Both the position numbers and the translations under genes were made by a program. Shown here one piece after another: positions 32,756 through 43,372 of a stretch of DNA of 64,000 nt (positions are counted from its first letter, which is position 1; each line of letters starts with the position of its first letter). The stretch comes from Tupaia tana (lineage: Eukaryota; Chordata; Mammalia; Scandentia; Tupaiidae): contig JAKSZU010000013.1 in assembly GCA_026018925.1 (NCBI GenBank), forward strand, positions 79,473,791 through 79,537,790, written 5' to 3'. The notes under the pieces were generated by a model. It was not told the origin of the DNA and made no database searches. It worked only from the letters and a program-made list of their open reading frames with translations.

Positions 32756-33045
32756 CAAGCAAGGTGGTGTGGTACCTAAGGCAGCTGGATCCCACATGGC
32801 TATGTGGTTCAAGTTCCAGACCTGGGGACTTGAGAAACATGCTGGGCATATGTGTGTGCATGTCTAAAACCCCAAAAAGAAAGAGAAATAGAGGAGAAGG
32901 GATTGTGGCGTGGCCACCCTCCTAGGGTATGCTTCTCATTTCTCTCTCTCTCTCTGTCTCTGTCTCTGTCTCTTTCTCCCTCCCCCCGCTTCTCTTCAGA
33001 GAGTGGACATCCCCTCTTACAAATTACAAAAAGAAAAGGAAAAAT
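32756..33045 (+). mobile_element. tSINE-L variant, old
   Basis: GGTACCTAAGGCAGCTGGATCC head, AGAGGAGAAGGGATTGTGG body, CT-rich tract then degraded end. Confidence 0.75.
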
Positions 33046-33107
33046 ATCTTGGGGAAGTGGTTTGTAAACACTAGAAGACAAATATTTCAGGGTCACCCAA
33101 ATAATTT

Positions 33108-33363
33108 TTTTAACACACTATAGAGATTGTGAGTGTGCATATGCATGCTCACATCAGAGAGAGAGACAGGCACCCTTGACTGAATCTAACCATAGCATGA
33201 TCAATCCCCTTCCCCCAGCCTTCCAGCCCTGCAGCCCTTCATAATCTTGTGTATGTACCTGACACGTTTTCAGGCCAACTTGGGTATCCAAACCTACAGC
33301 TGGCCATGTGGCTTCCGGTTCACCAGTTCATTAAGTTATAGCTATGCCACTAGGCTGAGCTCC
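33108..33363 (-). mobile_element. tSINE-2 copy, old
   Basis: Reverse copy of a second tRNA-like family. Shared with 36336: a GGCTGG-AAGGCTGG-GGAAG block and a CT-rich 3' part, but not the tSINE-L body. Head complement ends GCCACTAGGCTGAGCTCC. Confidence 0.55.
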
Positions 33364-33419
33364 CGGGAGTTTTTGCTGGTGGTGGTGATGGTTTTTAATT
33401 GTGCTATCTGATTTACATA

Positions 33420-33575
33420 CATTCCTAAGGAGTTTTTAAAAGTTCTGCAGCCTGGGTCCCACCGTCAGATATTCTAACTTCATTGGTCCCAGAGGGGGCC
33501 AGGAAGAGGGGATTTCTCAAAGATTCCCAGAGGTGTCTCATAAGCAGCTCAGGTGAGAACACCCTGCTCTCCAGT
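33420..33575 (+). mobile_element. hAT MITE (MER5/MER20-like)
   Basis: CCTGGGTCCCACCGTCAGAT, TTCTAACTTCATTGGTCC, and GGGATTTCTCAAAGATTCCC follow the order of MER5-like MITEs. Ends are lost. Confidence 0.5.
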
Positions 33576-33859
33576 GCTATAGAGAGCAGGGCCTCGTCTT
33601 TGAGCCTCATTTCCAAAACTAACCTGTATTTTTTAATGGGGATAAGAATTTTTAAAATAAAAGGATTTTGTGAGGAGAAAGGTAGAAAATGTATGTGAAA
33701 GTGCAGAAAGTTATACATCCTAGATTCCTAATTAATGTTCCAGTCCCTCATTAGGAACCACTGCTTCCATTTCAGGGGAAAGACCCTTATCTCCAGGGAT
33801 GAGACCTTGGCCATCACCTCGCCCCTTAGCTGTGTGACTGTGTGCAAGCTACTGAATAA

Positions 33860-34060
33860 AGTGAACATTTACAACCACTGAAGCCTTTTACAGGCTTGAT
33901 CTCACTTAATTATAGCAATAACCTGGTGAGGCGGGCACAGTTTGCTGTGACCACCCTGTGAAGCAACATCATAGGTGATACAGGCAGGCAGTGGTAGAGC
34001 TGGGATTTCAGCCCAAATTCGTCTTGTTCCAAAACTGGAGTTCTTCCCCTGACCTTCTTG
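33860..34060 (-). mobile_element. MIR fragment
   Basis: TTAATTATAGCAATAACCTGG, GAGGCGGGCACAG, then GGCAGTGGTAGAGCTGGGATTTCA are the antisense MIR series. Confidence 0.7.
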
Positions 34061-34535
34061 GTTCGAACTGACCTGAGTCAATTTTGTCATTCACTATGTA
34101 GATATAAAAGATCTTCAGGCTGTCGGTTTCTGTGTTATAATGAAAGCGGGTGTCAGCCAGAATTCTGCCACACAGACTCCCATTTATGAGCAAAGCAGGT
34201 GCAAACACAGGCATGGGGCTTGCTCTGTGAGCTCAATGACATCCCAAATCTTTGTCTTCTTAGGTCCCCCAGCGGAGCCTGGCATGAAAGCTTCCCTCAG
34301 GGCAGAGGTGACTTTTTTTTTTAGCACCAGAATAAGATAACCTTGTCCTTGGGTCAGGAGATAAAAATTCTCAGATGATCATCCACTGGAATCATACGGT
34401 CATGACATCAGCCCATTTAACAAACACAGACAGGCCAATCAGAAGGCTCCAGCCCAAAGTTGACAGAAGTCTTCCCCAATGGCAGGGGGGGAAGGAGGAG
34501 AGGGGTTGGCTCATTTGTTGAGTCAATCAGGTATG
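34061..34535. other. No recognised feature
   Basis: Unique-looking sequence with a T11 run at 34312-34322. Confidence 0.45.
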
Positions 34536-34539
34536 TTTT

Positions 34540-34958
34540 CTAGGGCTGCTGTAGCAATGTACCATGACACAGGTGGCTTAAAACAAGAGAAATGCATTCT
34601 CTCCCAGTTTGGGTGCCCAGAAGTCTGAAATCCAAGTGTCAGAAGAGCCGCACTCTCCCTGAAGGCTCTAGGGGAGGGTCCTTTCTTGCTTGTCTCCTGA
34701 CTTTGGAGGATGTCAGCAATCCTTAGATGTCGCTGCTTCTCCTATCTTATCTCTGCTCTGGTACAACTTTCCCCCCTGTGCACCTGTGGCTCTCTGTGTC
34801 TTCGCCTCTTTTCATAAGAACACCAGTCATATCAGATTTAGGGCCCATCCTAATCCAATACTACTTTAACAAATTGCTTCTATAAAACCCTGTTTTCAAA
34901 TAAGGTCTGAGGTTCTGGGTGAACATCTCTCTGGGGGGACACTACTCAACCCAGCATA
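34540..34958 (-). mobile_element. MLT1-type LTR, antisense, nearly complete
   Basis: GGGCTGCTGTAGCAATGTACC, GGTGGCTTAAAACAAGAG, GAAGGCTCTAGGGGAGG, ACACCAGTCATATCAGATTT, and GGGGGGACACTACTCAACCC are in order. Confidence 0.75.
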
Positions 34959-34959
34959 G

Positions 34960-35445
34960 GCACGGACATCAGGTCAAGTGCTATGGAGAGAAAAATTAAA
35001 AGTGAATAAACATGTGAATTGCTCAGCCTCTAAAAAGGAGACAAGCAGGTTGGTGAATACTCTGGGGTGGCAAACATGAGTTATGGATGCAGGACAGGCA
35101 AGGCACCTCACCCCAGCTTACCAGGCTCAGCAGACAACCTGTGAGCTGAGTTCTGAAGACCAGGCAGGAGGTAGCCAGGTGGAAGAGGGTGGAAAAGCAA
35201 CACAGAGGGAGGGACATGGAGGTCCAAGGGTCTAGTCAGAGAAGGAGCAGGATGGGTTCATTGAGACAGGGACGATCTGATATAGGTGAGAGATTGCCGA
35301 AGCTGCGTAGGCAAAAGCAGGCCAGGAAATGTTTCACGGGATAATATAGGAAAGCCGCAATTTATTCTGCAGATCATAAGGAGTCGCTGGCATGTTTTAA
35401 GCAAGGGAGTGATGTAGACATTATTTGCAAGTTAGAATAACTACT
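34960..35445 (-). mobile_element. L2 3' region, antisense
   Basis: GAGCTGAGTTCTGAAGACCAGG, CAATTTATTCTGCAGATCAT, and AAGCAAGGGAGTGATGTAGAC correspond to the antisense L2 3' half. Confidence 0.55.
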
Positions 35446-35449
35446 CTGA

Positions 35450-35714
35450 GGGGCCAGCAGATGGCAGATCAGTTACGTGTTGGACTTCCACATGACTGAC
35501 CCCTGTTCAAGTCTCAAACTTGGTGGCTTAAAACTTAAGCCAGGCGCATGTGTGTACATGCCCAAGATCCCAGGAGGAGAATGGAGGAGAAGGGATTGCA
35601 GCATGGCCATCCTCCATGAGGAGTGATTTCTCACTTTCCCTCTCACTGTCTGACCCTCTCCCCAGTGAGCACATGTGCCCTAAGGCAAAAACTTCTAAAA
35701 AAAAATAAATAATA
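35450..35714 (+). mobile_element. tSINE-L copy
   Basis: GGGGCCAGCAGATGGCAGATC head and full body. Tail A9 then TAAATAATAATC. Confidence 0.88.
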
Positions 35715-35971
35715 ATCACTGCAAAGCAATGAGAAGGGAATATTAGAAAAGTTAAGGATGATAAAGGGAAATCTAAGAAGCAAAGAATAATAAGGTCCTG
35801 ATAGGGCAGTGGCCATGGAGATGGGGAGAAGGGAATTCATTTAATATTTATTCTGAGGAAGAAATCTGCCGAGTTTGTGACTAGATCAAATGCTGGATGT
35901 AAAATCAGAGTTAGTACTGACATCTATGGTATTGGTTTTGGATTTTGTTAATTTCAGGCCACCTCTGAACT

Positions 35972-36233
35972 TTTTTAAAAATTTTGAGAGGTTTTTGCTA
36001 TAGGGCACATGTGCTCGCCAGAAGGACAGAGACAGAGAGACAGAAAACGAGAAATCACCCCCCTAGGAAGGATGGCCATGCTGCAATCCCTTCTCCTCTA
36101 TTCTCCTCTTGGGAACTTGGGCACGTACGCACATGAGCCCAGCGTGAGTTTAAGCCACTGGGTCTGGGACTCAAACCGTGGTCGACTACATGGGAGTCCA
36201 GCAACATAGCCATTATGCCAACTGCTGGTCCCT
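35972..36233 (-). mobile_element. tSINE-L copy, 9-bp TSD
   Basis: Near full-length reverse copy. CTCTGAACT at 35963-35971 and 36236-36244. Confidence 0.92.
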
Positions 36234-36335
36234 GTCTCTGAACTATTTGGAAGTGGATTGAAGACAGAATTTGCAGAGCTTTAACATTTAAGAAACAGAA
36301 GAAAAACCAGCTAGTGAAGAGTTCAGAGAGATAGC

Positions 36336-36571
36336 ATAGCCACAGTGGTGCAGCGGTAGCAGGATGCTCTGTGACACTGGAAACCATTGGGAAGACCGGG
36401 TTCAGTCTTGGGTTGACTTGTACATCAGGGCATGTGTGTGCCCATGATCATGGATGGCTGGAAAGGCTGGAGGGAAGATCACCGTGAGACCCCATTGAGA
36501 GTTCTTGTTTCTCTCCTTTTCTATCTCTCTGTCTCTCTCATGAAATAAAGAAATAGAAAGAATCTTAAAGA
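36336..36571 (+). mobile_element. tSINE-2 copy
   Basis: tRNA-like head (GTGGTGCAGCGGTAGCAGG A-box side, CCGGGTTCAGTCTTGGG B-box side), then CATGATCATGGATGGCTGG body, CT-rich tract and GAAATAAAG tail. Unlike tSINE-L and tSINE-S in body and head spacing. Confidence 0.7.
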
Positions 36572-36583
36572 AAAAGAATTCAG

Positions 36584-36795
36584 GGACCCAGACTAGCAGG
36601 TGGCATGGTGGTTGAGATGCTGGACTCCCACATGGCCAACCATGGTTCAAGTCCTAGATCTGGTGGCTTGCTTTCTCATTCTTCCCCCACCCCACCCCCA
36701 TTGCTCTCTCTCTCTTTCTCTCTAGTCAAAATTTAAAATACAATAATAATAATAAATAAAAAGAAATAAAATAAAATAGTTATTTTATAAAAAAG
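36584..36795 (+). mobile_element. tSINE-S copy in serial insertion
   Basis: Flanked by perfect AAAAGAATTCAG at 36572-36583 and 36796-36807. The second copy also serves as the left TSD of the next SINE. Confidence 0.93.
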
Positions 36796-36807
36796 AAAAG
36801 AATTCAG

Positions 36808-37054
36808 AGACCAGCAGATGGCATAATGGTTATGTTGCTGGACTCTCAACATGGCCAACCATGGTTTAAGTCCCAGACCCAACGGCTTAAAACTTAACAC
36901 CAGGCGTATGTGTGTGCATGCCCAAAATTCTGAGAGGAGAATGGAGGACAAGGGATTGCAGCTGGCCATTCCCTCTGGGGGTACTTTTTTGCTTTCTGTC
37001 CCTCTGTCTCTCTGATGAGGGCATGAAAAAAATCTCTCCCTTAAAAAAAGAAAA
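36808..37054 (+). mobile_element. tSINE-L copy in serial insertion
   Basis: Flanked by AAAAGAATTCAG at 36796-36807 and 37055-37066. Body slightly shortened. Confidence 0.93.
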
Positions 37055-37066
37055 AAAAGAATTCAG

Positions 37067-37815
37067 AGGAAAAAATAAGTCGTGTGACAAGAGAACTGGA
37101 ATCACACATAGAGAACATTAAACAGAGAGACATTGGGACCCCAGATGCTGGGCCAGTCTGAGGAGGCTCCCAGGAAGGAAGAATCCTGGGAGGCTGGGAA
37201 ACCCAGGGAATAAGTGCAGTGGAAACTGAGACCACATAACTTTGCATTGGGTCATGTGCCCAAGAACTATGGGGCCAGGGAAAATATATTCATTTCTTCA
37301 GTTAATTAAAGTGAACAACTGTCTAAGTTTGCCTGACACTGTTCTGGTTTTAACTCTGAGAGCCTAATATCTCAAGAAACTCTTTGTCCTAGGAACATCG
37401 GGACAGTTGGCGACCCTGGTTAACAAACAGTTCCTGAGCAACTGCCACGTGCCATGTGCTAAATTGGATGGTGCCAAGACTAACAGTGCACGGAGAGGCT
37501 CTTGTGCGGACTACAGACTGCAGGGGAAATAAAGGGCCACAGGTACTTAAAGCCTGTAGACAGGTAGGCTGGGATTCCTCCCTGTCACCACTGAGGGAAG
37601 GTTAAGGAAGGTTATATAACTTTGGTCAAGGGGTGGAAAAATACTCTTTGCTAAATAAGGCTGTGATGTGAGCTCATGAGAGCATGTTAATTGGAGAAAT
37701 AATCATTTCTTGCATGAAATGCATAACAGGAGTTAGGCTTTTTCAGTGTTTTAGTATAATAAAGTAGCGTGAGCCTTCAAGATAGTTAAGTCAAAAGAGA
37801 AATAGTTTCTCTTGT
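37067..37815. other. No recognised feature
   Basis: Unique-looking sequence. Confidence 0.45.
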
Positions 37816-37831
37816 AAAGCTAAGGACAACC

Positions 37832-38107
37832 GGGACCAGATGGGATAATAGTTACATCACTAGACTCCCACATGGCTGACTACAGTTCGAGTCCCAGACC
37901 CAGAGTCTTGAAACTCATGCTGGATGCATGTGCGTGCATGCCCAAAATCCTGAGGAGGATGGAGGAGAAGGGATTGCAGTGTGGTCATTATCCCTTCTGG
38001 GGGTGGGGGGGTGATTTCTCACTTTCTGTCTCTCTCTGTCTCTCAGGCAAGCGCATGTGCCCTAAAGAAAAAAAAACTCAAAAAAAAAAAAAAAAAAGAA
38101 TAAAAGG
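37832..38107 (+). mobile_element. tSINE-L copy, 16-bp perfect TSD
   Basis: TSD AAAGCTAAGGACAACC at 37816-37831 and 38108-38123. Head has a small deletion (ACCAGATGGGATAATAG). Confidence 0.95.
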
Positions 38108-38258
38108 AAAGCTAAGGACAACCAAGGTCAGAAAGAAGGGAAGTTCATGCAGGGTAAGATGCCCTTGTTCTAGGTACTGTAGGAGAGAACCAGTTACAAC
38201 TCAGAAAGGAAAGTTTCTGTTGGGTCTTCCCTCCAATCCCTGCCCTTACCCCTGCCAT

Positions 38259-38564
38259 TAGTTTCCTAGAGGTAACATAACAAATAAACACAATCTAGGT
38301 GGCTTAAAACAAGAGAAATGTCTTCTCTGCCTCTTTGAAAGGCAGAAGTTCAAAATCAAGGTGTCAGTAGAACTGCACTCCCTCGGGGGGCTCTTGGAGG
38401 GGTCTGTCCCTCACCTCTTCCTGGTGTGGTGGGTGTTGGCCTCACTTGGTGTTCCTTGACTTGTAACTGAGTAACTCCAGCCTCTGCCTCCATTTTCTCG
38501 TGGCCTTCTCCCCGTATTTCTTCTTGTGCCCTCTGTCTAATCTCCCCTGCCTTATTCTTTATTG

Positions 38565-38602
<38 letters not shown>

Positions 38603-39035
38603 CTGTGGGGTGCATGCACTTACTGGAGAGAGAGGGAAAGTGAGAAAGTACTCCCCAGGGGAGGATGACCATACCACAATCCCTTCTCTTCCATTCCCTT
38701 CTTGGAATTTTGGGCACACATGTACATGCACCCAGTGTGTTTTTCAAGGCATTGGGTCTGGGACTCAATTGTGCAGTTGGCTATGTGGGATCTAGCTGCT
38801 GCCTTTACCATCACAACTCCTGGCTGTCCTGACCTCACTCTTACAAAGACATCTGTCATTAGACTTTGGGCCCACCAAAGAAATCCAGATCATCTCAAGA
38901 TTCTGAAGTTAATCATGTCTGCAAAGGTTCTTTTCCAGTGTCACGTTAGCAGTTACTGAGGGTTAGGATGGATACATACCTTTTCTTGAGTCCATGGTCC
39001 AGCTCCTCAGACCCCATCAGTATAATTCAAGTTTA
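38259..39035 (-). mobile_element. MLT1-type LTR, antisense, split
   Basis: AGTTTCCTAGAGGTAACATAAC, AGGTGGCTTAAAACAAGAG, CAAGGTGTCAGTAGAACTGC, ACAAAGACATCTGTCATTAG and GCCCACCAAAG in order. Closely related to the LTR at 34540. A tSINE interrupts it. Confidence 0.75.
38568..38829 (-). mobile_element. tSINE-L variant, old, with T34 tail
   Basis: Reverse copy beginning with a long T run (38569-38602). Body ACCACAATCCCTTCTCTTCC kept, head eroded. Confidence 0.8.
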
Positions 39036-39366
39036 TATTTCCCTGAGTGTTAGGAGGGCCAAGGAGAGCTCCCTACCCTGCCAAAGAGCCCATTCTCCCT
39101 CCGCTACAGCTGCACATGAGCAGAAAAACCATTAAAAGTGTCTTGATGTATAGTCGTCTACTTTGTGTACTGCGCAAAAACCTTTGGTAAGGGGGAGAAT
39201 ACTGAAATGCAGCCTCTGCTCTCTGCGAGCCAAGCCATGTGCCCAGTCAGCCTGTTTCAAGCCCACTGGGACAAAAGGGCACCTTCTTTCCTCTCACCAA
39301 AGCACTTCCCACTACCCAATCAGCATGCCTATGCAGAGGGAACAACTCTTTCTTCTGTTTTGGGGG

Positions 39367-39668
39367 CTTCTTTTCTTTTCTTTTCTTTTCTTCCTTCTTT
39401 CCTTCCTTCTTTCTTTCTTTCTTTCTTTTTTTGATAGAGATTTTTGCTATAGGGCATGTGCACTTGCTGGAGAAACAGAGAGAGACAGAGAGATGGAAAG
39501 TGATTAATCACCCCCAGGGGGATGGCCACACCACAATCCTCCTCTTGGGATTTTGGGCACGCACACATACACGCCTGGCATAAGTTTCAAGCCGCGGTGT
39601 CCGGCATTTGAACTGCTATTGGCTATGTGGGAGCCTAGCACCTTAACCACTACTCCATCTGCCGGCCC
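39367..39668 (-). mobile_element. tSINE-L copy with TTTTC/CTTT tail
   Basis: Reverse copy whose tail has become a (TTTTC)n-(CTTT)n tract (39370-39431). Head end CCATCTGCCGGCCC. The ATTCTCC part of the body is deleted. Confidence 0.85.
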
Positions 39669-39730
39669 GTCCTGATTTGGGCAAAAGCGCTATGTAGGCT
39701 AAGAAAGGCCCTGGTCATTGACATTCTTAC

Positions 39731-39806
39731 CTCAACTGTGTTTGCCAGTGGCCAATTAGAAGTGATGCTACAAGCCACTTATTAAAATTTTTCAGGACAA
39801 TGTAAA
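39731..39806 (+). repeat. Unexplained 76-bp direct repeat, copy 1
   Basis: Ungapped 86% match to 40882-40957. Contains TTTGCCAGTGG and CAATTAGA, plus AAAATTTTTCAG. Not a repeat family I recognise. Confidence 0.85.
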
Positions 39807-40089
39807 ACTTGCCAGAGACACCAAGAGACATTGAGAAAGTTTCAATTACTTCTACAGGAGGTCTTAGCACAAACTGGGGAATGAATGAGAACATCGCAGC
39901 ATGTACTAAGTTAAAGGGAAAGAATGGATAGAAGTGAAGGGAGAGAGTGAATGCATGTATCCACTGGGGCTGGACATGTGAGCACAGCCAACTCCACCTC
40001 CAGAGGTTAGCCAGGTATCATCCTGCAGAAGAAGGGGATAGGGAAATGGGAGCTATCCCTTCTGCCAATACTGAAATCTCTTAGGTATG

Positions 40090-40225
40090 GGCAATGCCCC
40101 AAATCCTTCCAGAGCCACTATCCTACTGGGTTCTCAAACTGACCTCTAACTTACTCATTTTATGGATCCGGGAAACTGAGTTTCAGAGAGAGAAAATTCT
40201 TGCTCAGGGATAGGGCTCCCTACTT
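40090..40225 (-). mobile_element. MIR fragment
   Basis: TTACTCATTTTATGGATCCGG then GAAACTGAGTTTCAGAGAG is antisense MIR core. Confidence 0.6.
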
Positions 40226-40289
40226 CTGGGCAAGTTTTACCATCAAAGTGGTGCTTTTCCGTGTCTGATCCTTCCATGCAAGACATTCA

Positions 40290-40430
40290 GGGAGTCTAGA
40301 GCCTACGTTTGCTCTAGTCTCCCCTTGCTGAGTCTCGGGCATGCCACTTAACCCCACAGTGATGTTCTCTGCTAATGAAAAGGAATAATAATTATCTTCC
40401 CCATGATGTCACTGCGGATTAGCCAATAAA
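40290..40430 (+). mobile_element. MIR fragment
   Basis: GGGCATGCCACTTAACCCC, AATGAAAAGGAATAATAATT and TTCCCCATGATG follow sense MIR order. Confidence 0.55.
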
Positions 40431-40881
40431 AAAATGATTAAGAAGCAATTGCCAACAACTGAAATCAAACACATACTAATAGAGTAAATAGCTGTGTTCT
40501 ACTGACTTCCATGGGAATTTAGATACAATTTTTTTAAAAGAAAAAAAAAAGACCAATCAATCCCTGGATGTTGCGTTGAGTTAGAGAGAGTCATTAGTGA
40601 GACGGAAAGAAAAGTGGATTTTCTTGATGGTTTTATTAAGAAGAAAAAGAGTAGATGAATATTGTTTGTCAAAAAAATGAGGTTTTTCAGGAGCATATGG
40701 CAAATTAATCATTAAGGCTCTCTTATGGCTCAGACCCACTTAATATGTTCTCTGTGGTGTGTGTACAACAAATCTGCAAAATTACATTACGGTGACTATT
40801 AAATGATTCATCAGGGTCACTTCCCCAATAGATTTAGAATCTGGTGCTTATTCATGCTTACCCCTCAGTAAGCTTTATTAT

Positions 40882-40957
40882 CTCAATTGTGTTTGCCAGT
40901 GGCTAATTAGAGGTGATGGTACAAGCTAATTGCTAAAATTTTTCAGAACCATGTGAA
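40882..40957 (+). repeat. Unexplained 76-bp direct repeat, copy 2
   Basis: Second copy, 1,151 bp downstream of the first. It sits in a repeat-poor AT-rich stretch with several ATTA/TAAT cores. Confidence 0.85.
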
Positions 40958-42281
40958 GTATTTATTTTGAGAGCAGGGGAAAATTACAGTTCCATCTTTG
41001 GCAGCAGAAAGGGATGCGTTGTGATTTTAACAAATGGTGTATCTGCCAGTCCTGAAGAGTTCGTTAGCATTTAATATGCAAAGTGATTGGGTGGACAGGG
41101 TGGACCTGGAGCTGAGATGCTATTATTGTTCCCAGTACTCAGCAATACTCGGGCTACAGCTGGGCTCATGCTTTGTGGCTTTAAATTCCCATAGCCTAGG
41201 TTTGGCCCCTGAGGATTTCTATGTGGCGAGCATGACTCATAACCACAGCAAGATGGAGAAGACCCTGGGTGTGGCAAATTGAACTAGGCTTGTCAGGGAT
41301 GTCAGAGGCAGGGAGACCAGAGCAGGTGAGCTCCAGGTGTTGAGAGGAAGAACAATATAGTAGACAAGCGTGCAGACTTCAAAGAACAGAGGAAAGCTGT
41401 TTGTCTTTAGGGCACAGACGAGGGACTCGGGAAAGGCAGACTAAGAAGTTCAAGCTGGCAGCCCCGAGAAGTCTGACAACAAACGACCAAGACTCAGATA
41501 CGAGAAAAGGGACAGGGTTAAAACCAGTCCCTGGTGAAGAAGAAGGTAAAAGCCAAAGGAAAAAAGAATGGAAGCTGCATCTCAAACACAGAGTACCCCA
41601 GGAGCAAGAAGGAGGATGGTAAGTCCTAGAAAATGGGAGTTTTGGTCCTGGGACTGGTCTCTCAAAGATCAACAGCCATGCCCAGCTCAGCAGACAGCTA
41701 CGTTTACACCACCTTCACCTCCATGATGTTTTGTTGGGTTAAGCAGCAACCAAGGCACTTAGCCTCCTTTCCCACTTCTGTTTGAGGGAGGCTGGAAATA
41801 GAAATGACAATTCCTTGGCTTGCTTGCAGCTAGACTTTGCCATGCAAATTAGGTTCTGCCAATTAAATGTACTCATGCCAGATTTGAATGCAGGAAAGGA
41901 AGTAGAGGCCATTTTCCTGTCTTGACCATTTCTCTAGGCAAGAAAAGGCATGGGGACACCAGACTGTGCCAGCCACGAGAATACACCTCTCGCTTCTGCA
42001 CCGCAAGAACTAGGGTCACCTGACAGCCTAGCTATTATTCTCTGAAACCCATCCTGACATTCACTGTCCCCTCCCGCAAAGGCCATGCTTTCCACAGGCT
42101 GCTCACAGCTGGTGACTGAGCACATCAGAGACACACAGGGCTCCTCTGACGGGTGGTGCTGGCTCCTGGACTCTCCATCTGTTTTGCTGAATCTTTCCTA
42201 GGTCTTTTCTCTTGCAGATCCGACGCTGGTGTCAGCGAGAGAATCTGGTAGAACATTGCCTTCTGCAGCCTGGTGCACTTT
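40958..42281. other. No recognised repeat or gene
   Basis: Repeat-poor. Frames of 73-97 codons overlap on both strands and are treated as chance. Confidence 0.45.
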
Positions 42282-42295
42282 ACTGTGAACTTCTT

Positions 42296-42502
42296 TTTTT
42301 TTTTTTTAATAATTATTTATTTTATTTTTTTCATTCATTTATTTATTTATTTATTTTTTAATCTGACCAGAGAGAGACAGAGGGTGAGAGTGAGAGAGAG
42401 AGGAAATGAGAAAGCAAGCCACCAGATTCAGGACTCGAACCCTGGTCGGCCATGCAGGAGTATCCAGCACCTTAACCACCACGCCACCTGCTGGTCCCAT
42501 TC
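42296..42502 (-). mobile_element. tSINE-S copy, 14-bp perfect TSD
   Basis: TTTA-rich tail. TSD ACTGTGAACTTCTT at 42282-42295 and 42503-42516. Head complement ACGCCACCTGCTGG (42481-42494) matches 13 of 14 CTCF-core positions on the minus strand. Confidence 0.95.
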
Positions 42503-42599
42503 ACTGTGAACTTCTTGAGGGCAGGAGGAGTGGCCCCCTCGTTTGTGCCTTACACACTCTGTGAAAAAGGAAAGAAGGGGAGGCTCTAGCATGTATTTT

Positions 42600-42840
42600 T
42601 TCATGTATTATTTGTTCATTTGCTTGAATTGCCAGAGGGTGTGAGAAAGAGAAAGCACCTCCCCACCGGGCATGGTCACATAACAATCCATTTCTTCATT
42701 CCATCAGGATTTTGGGCACACATGCCCAAAACACACTCCATGTGTTTTTTCATGTCACTGGGGCCAGGATTCAAACCAGGGCCAGGCATGCCGGATTCAG
42801 CTCCCAATGCACAGAGCATAACTGCACTATGGAGCCAGCT
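42600..42840 (-). mobile_element. tSINE-L relative, old
   Basis: ATAACAATCCATTTCTTCATTCC and GATTTTGGGCACACATGCCC recall the tSINE-L body. The head is poor. Confidence 0.6.
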
Positions 42841-42860
42841 CTATTGTTTGTTTGTTTGTT

Positions 42861-43106
42861 GAAGAGAGGTTTTTGTTCTAGGGCGCGTGTGCTCACCAGA
42901 AAGACAGAGACAGAAAGACAGAAAGTGAGAAATCACCCCTCAGGGAGGATGACCACGCCACAATCCCTTCTCCGTTCTCCTCTCGGGATCTTGGGCATGC
43001 ACACACACGCACCCAGCACGAGTTTAACCCACCAGGGCCAGGACTCGAACCAGGGTTGACTACATGGGGATCCAGCGACATAACCATTACACCATCTGCT
43101 TGCCCC
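42861..43106 (-). mobile_element. tSINE-L copy
   Basis: Reverse copy flanked by CTATTGT(T/C)TG at 42841 and 43107. Inserted immediately beside the older relative. Confidence 0.9.
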
Positions 43107-43149
43107 TATTGTCTGTTTTTTAATTAGTGGTAGAAATGATAGCTAGTAA

Positions 43150-43340
43150 CTGCTGAATACCTAATCCACATGCCAAGTATTTCACATTATGCCTTACTAA
43201 ATATATTGTCTCATTTTATTTCAGTCTCACAGTAAAGCAGGTCATTTTATTAGCTCCATTTTGCAGATAAGAACCCTGACATTTAAAGAGATCATGCCAT
43301 TTTCCCAAGGTCACACAGCTAGTAAAAGGCAGGCTCTCTT
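43150..43340 (-). mobile_element. MIR, well preserved
   Basis: GCCAAGTATTTCACATTATGC, CATTTTGCAGATAAGAACCC, and CCAAGGTCACACAGCTAGTAA are textbook antisense MIR. Confidence 0.85.
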
Positions 43341-43372
43341 ACCTGATTCATGGGGCATGACATGCCAAGCAG

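Noticed and set aside
32941-32995. CT-rich tract as an independent microsatellite locus
   Set aside because: It is the normal CT-rich 3' part of the tSINE-L copy.
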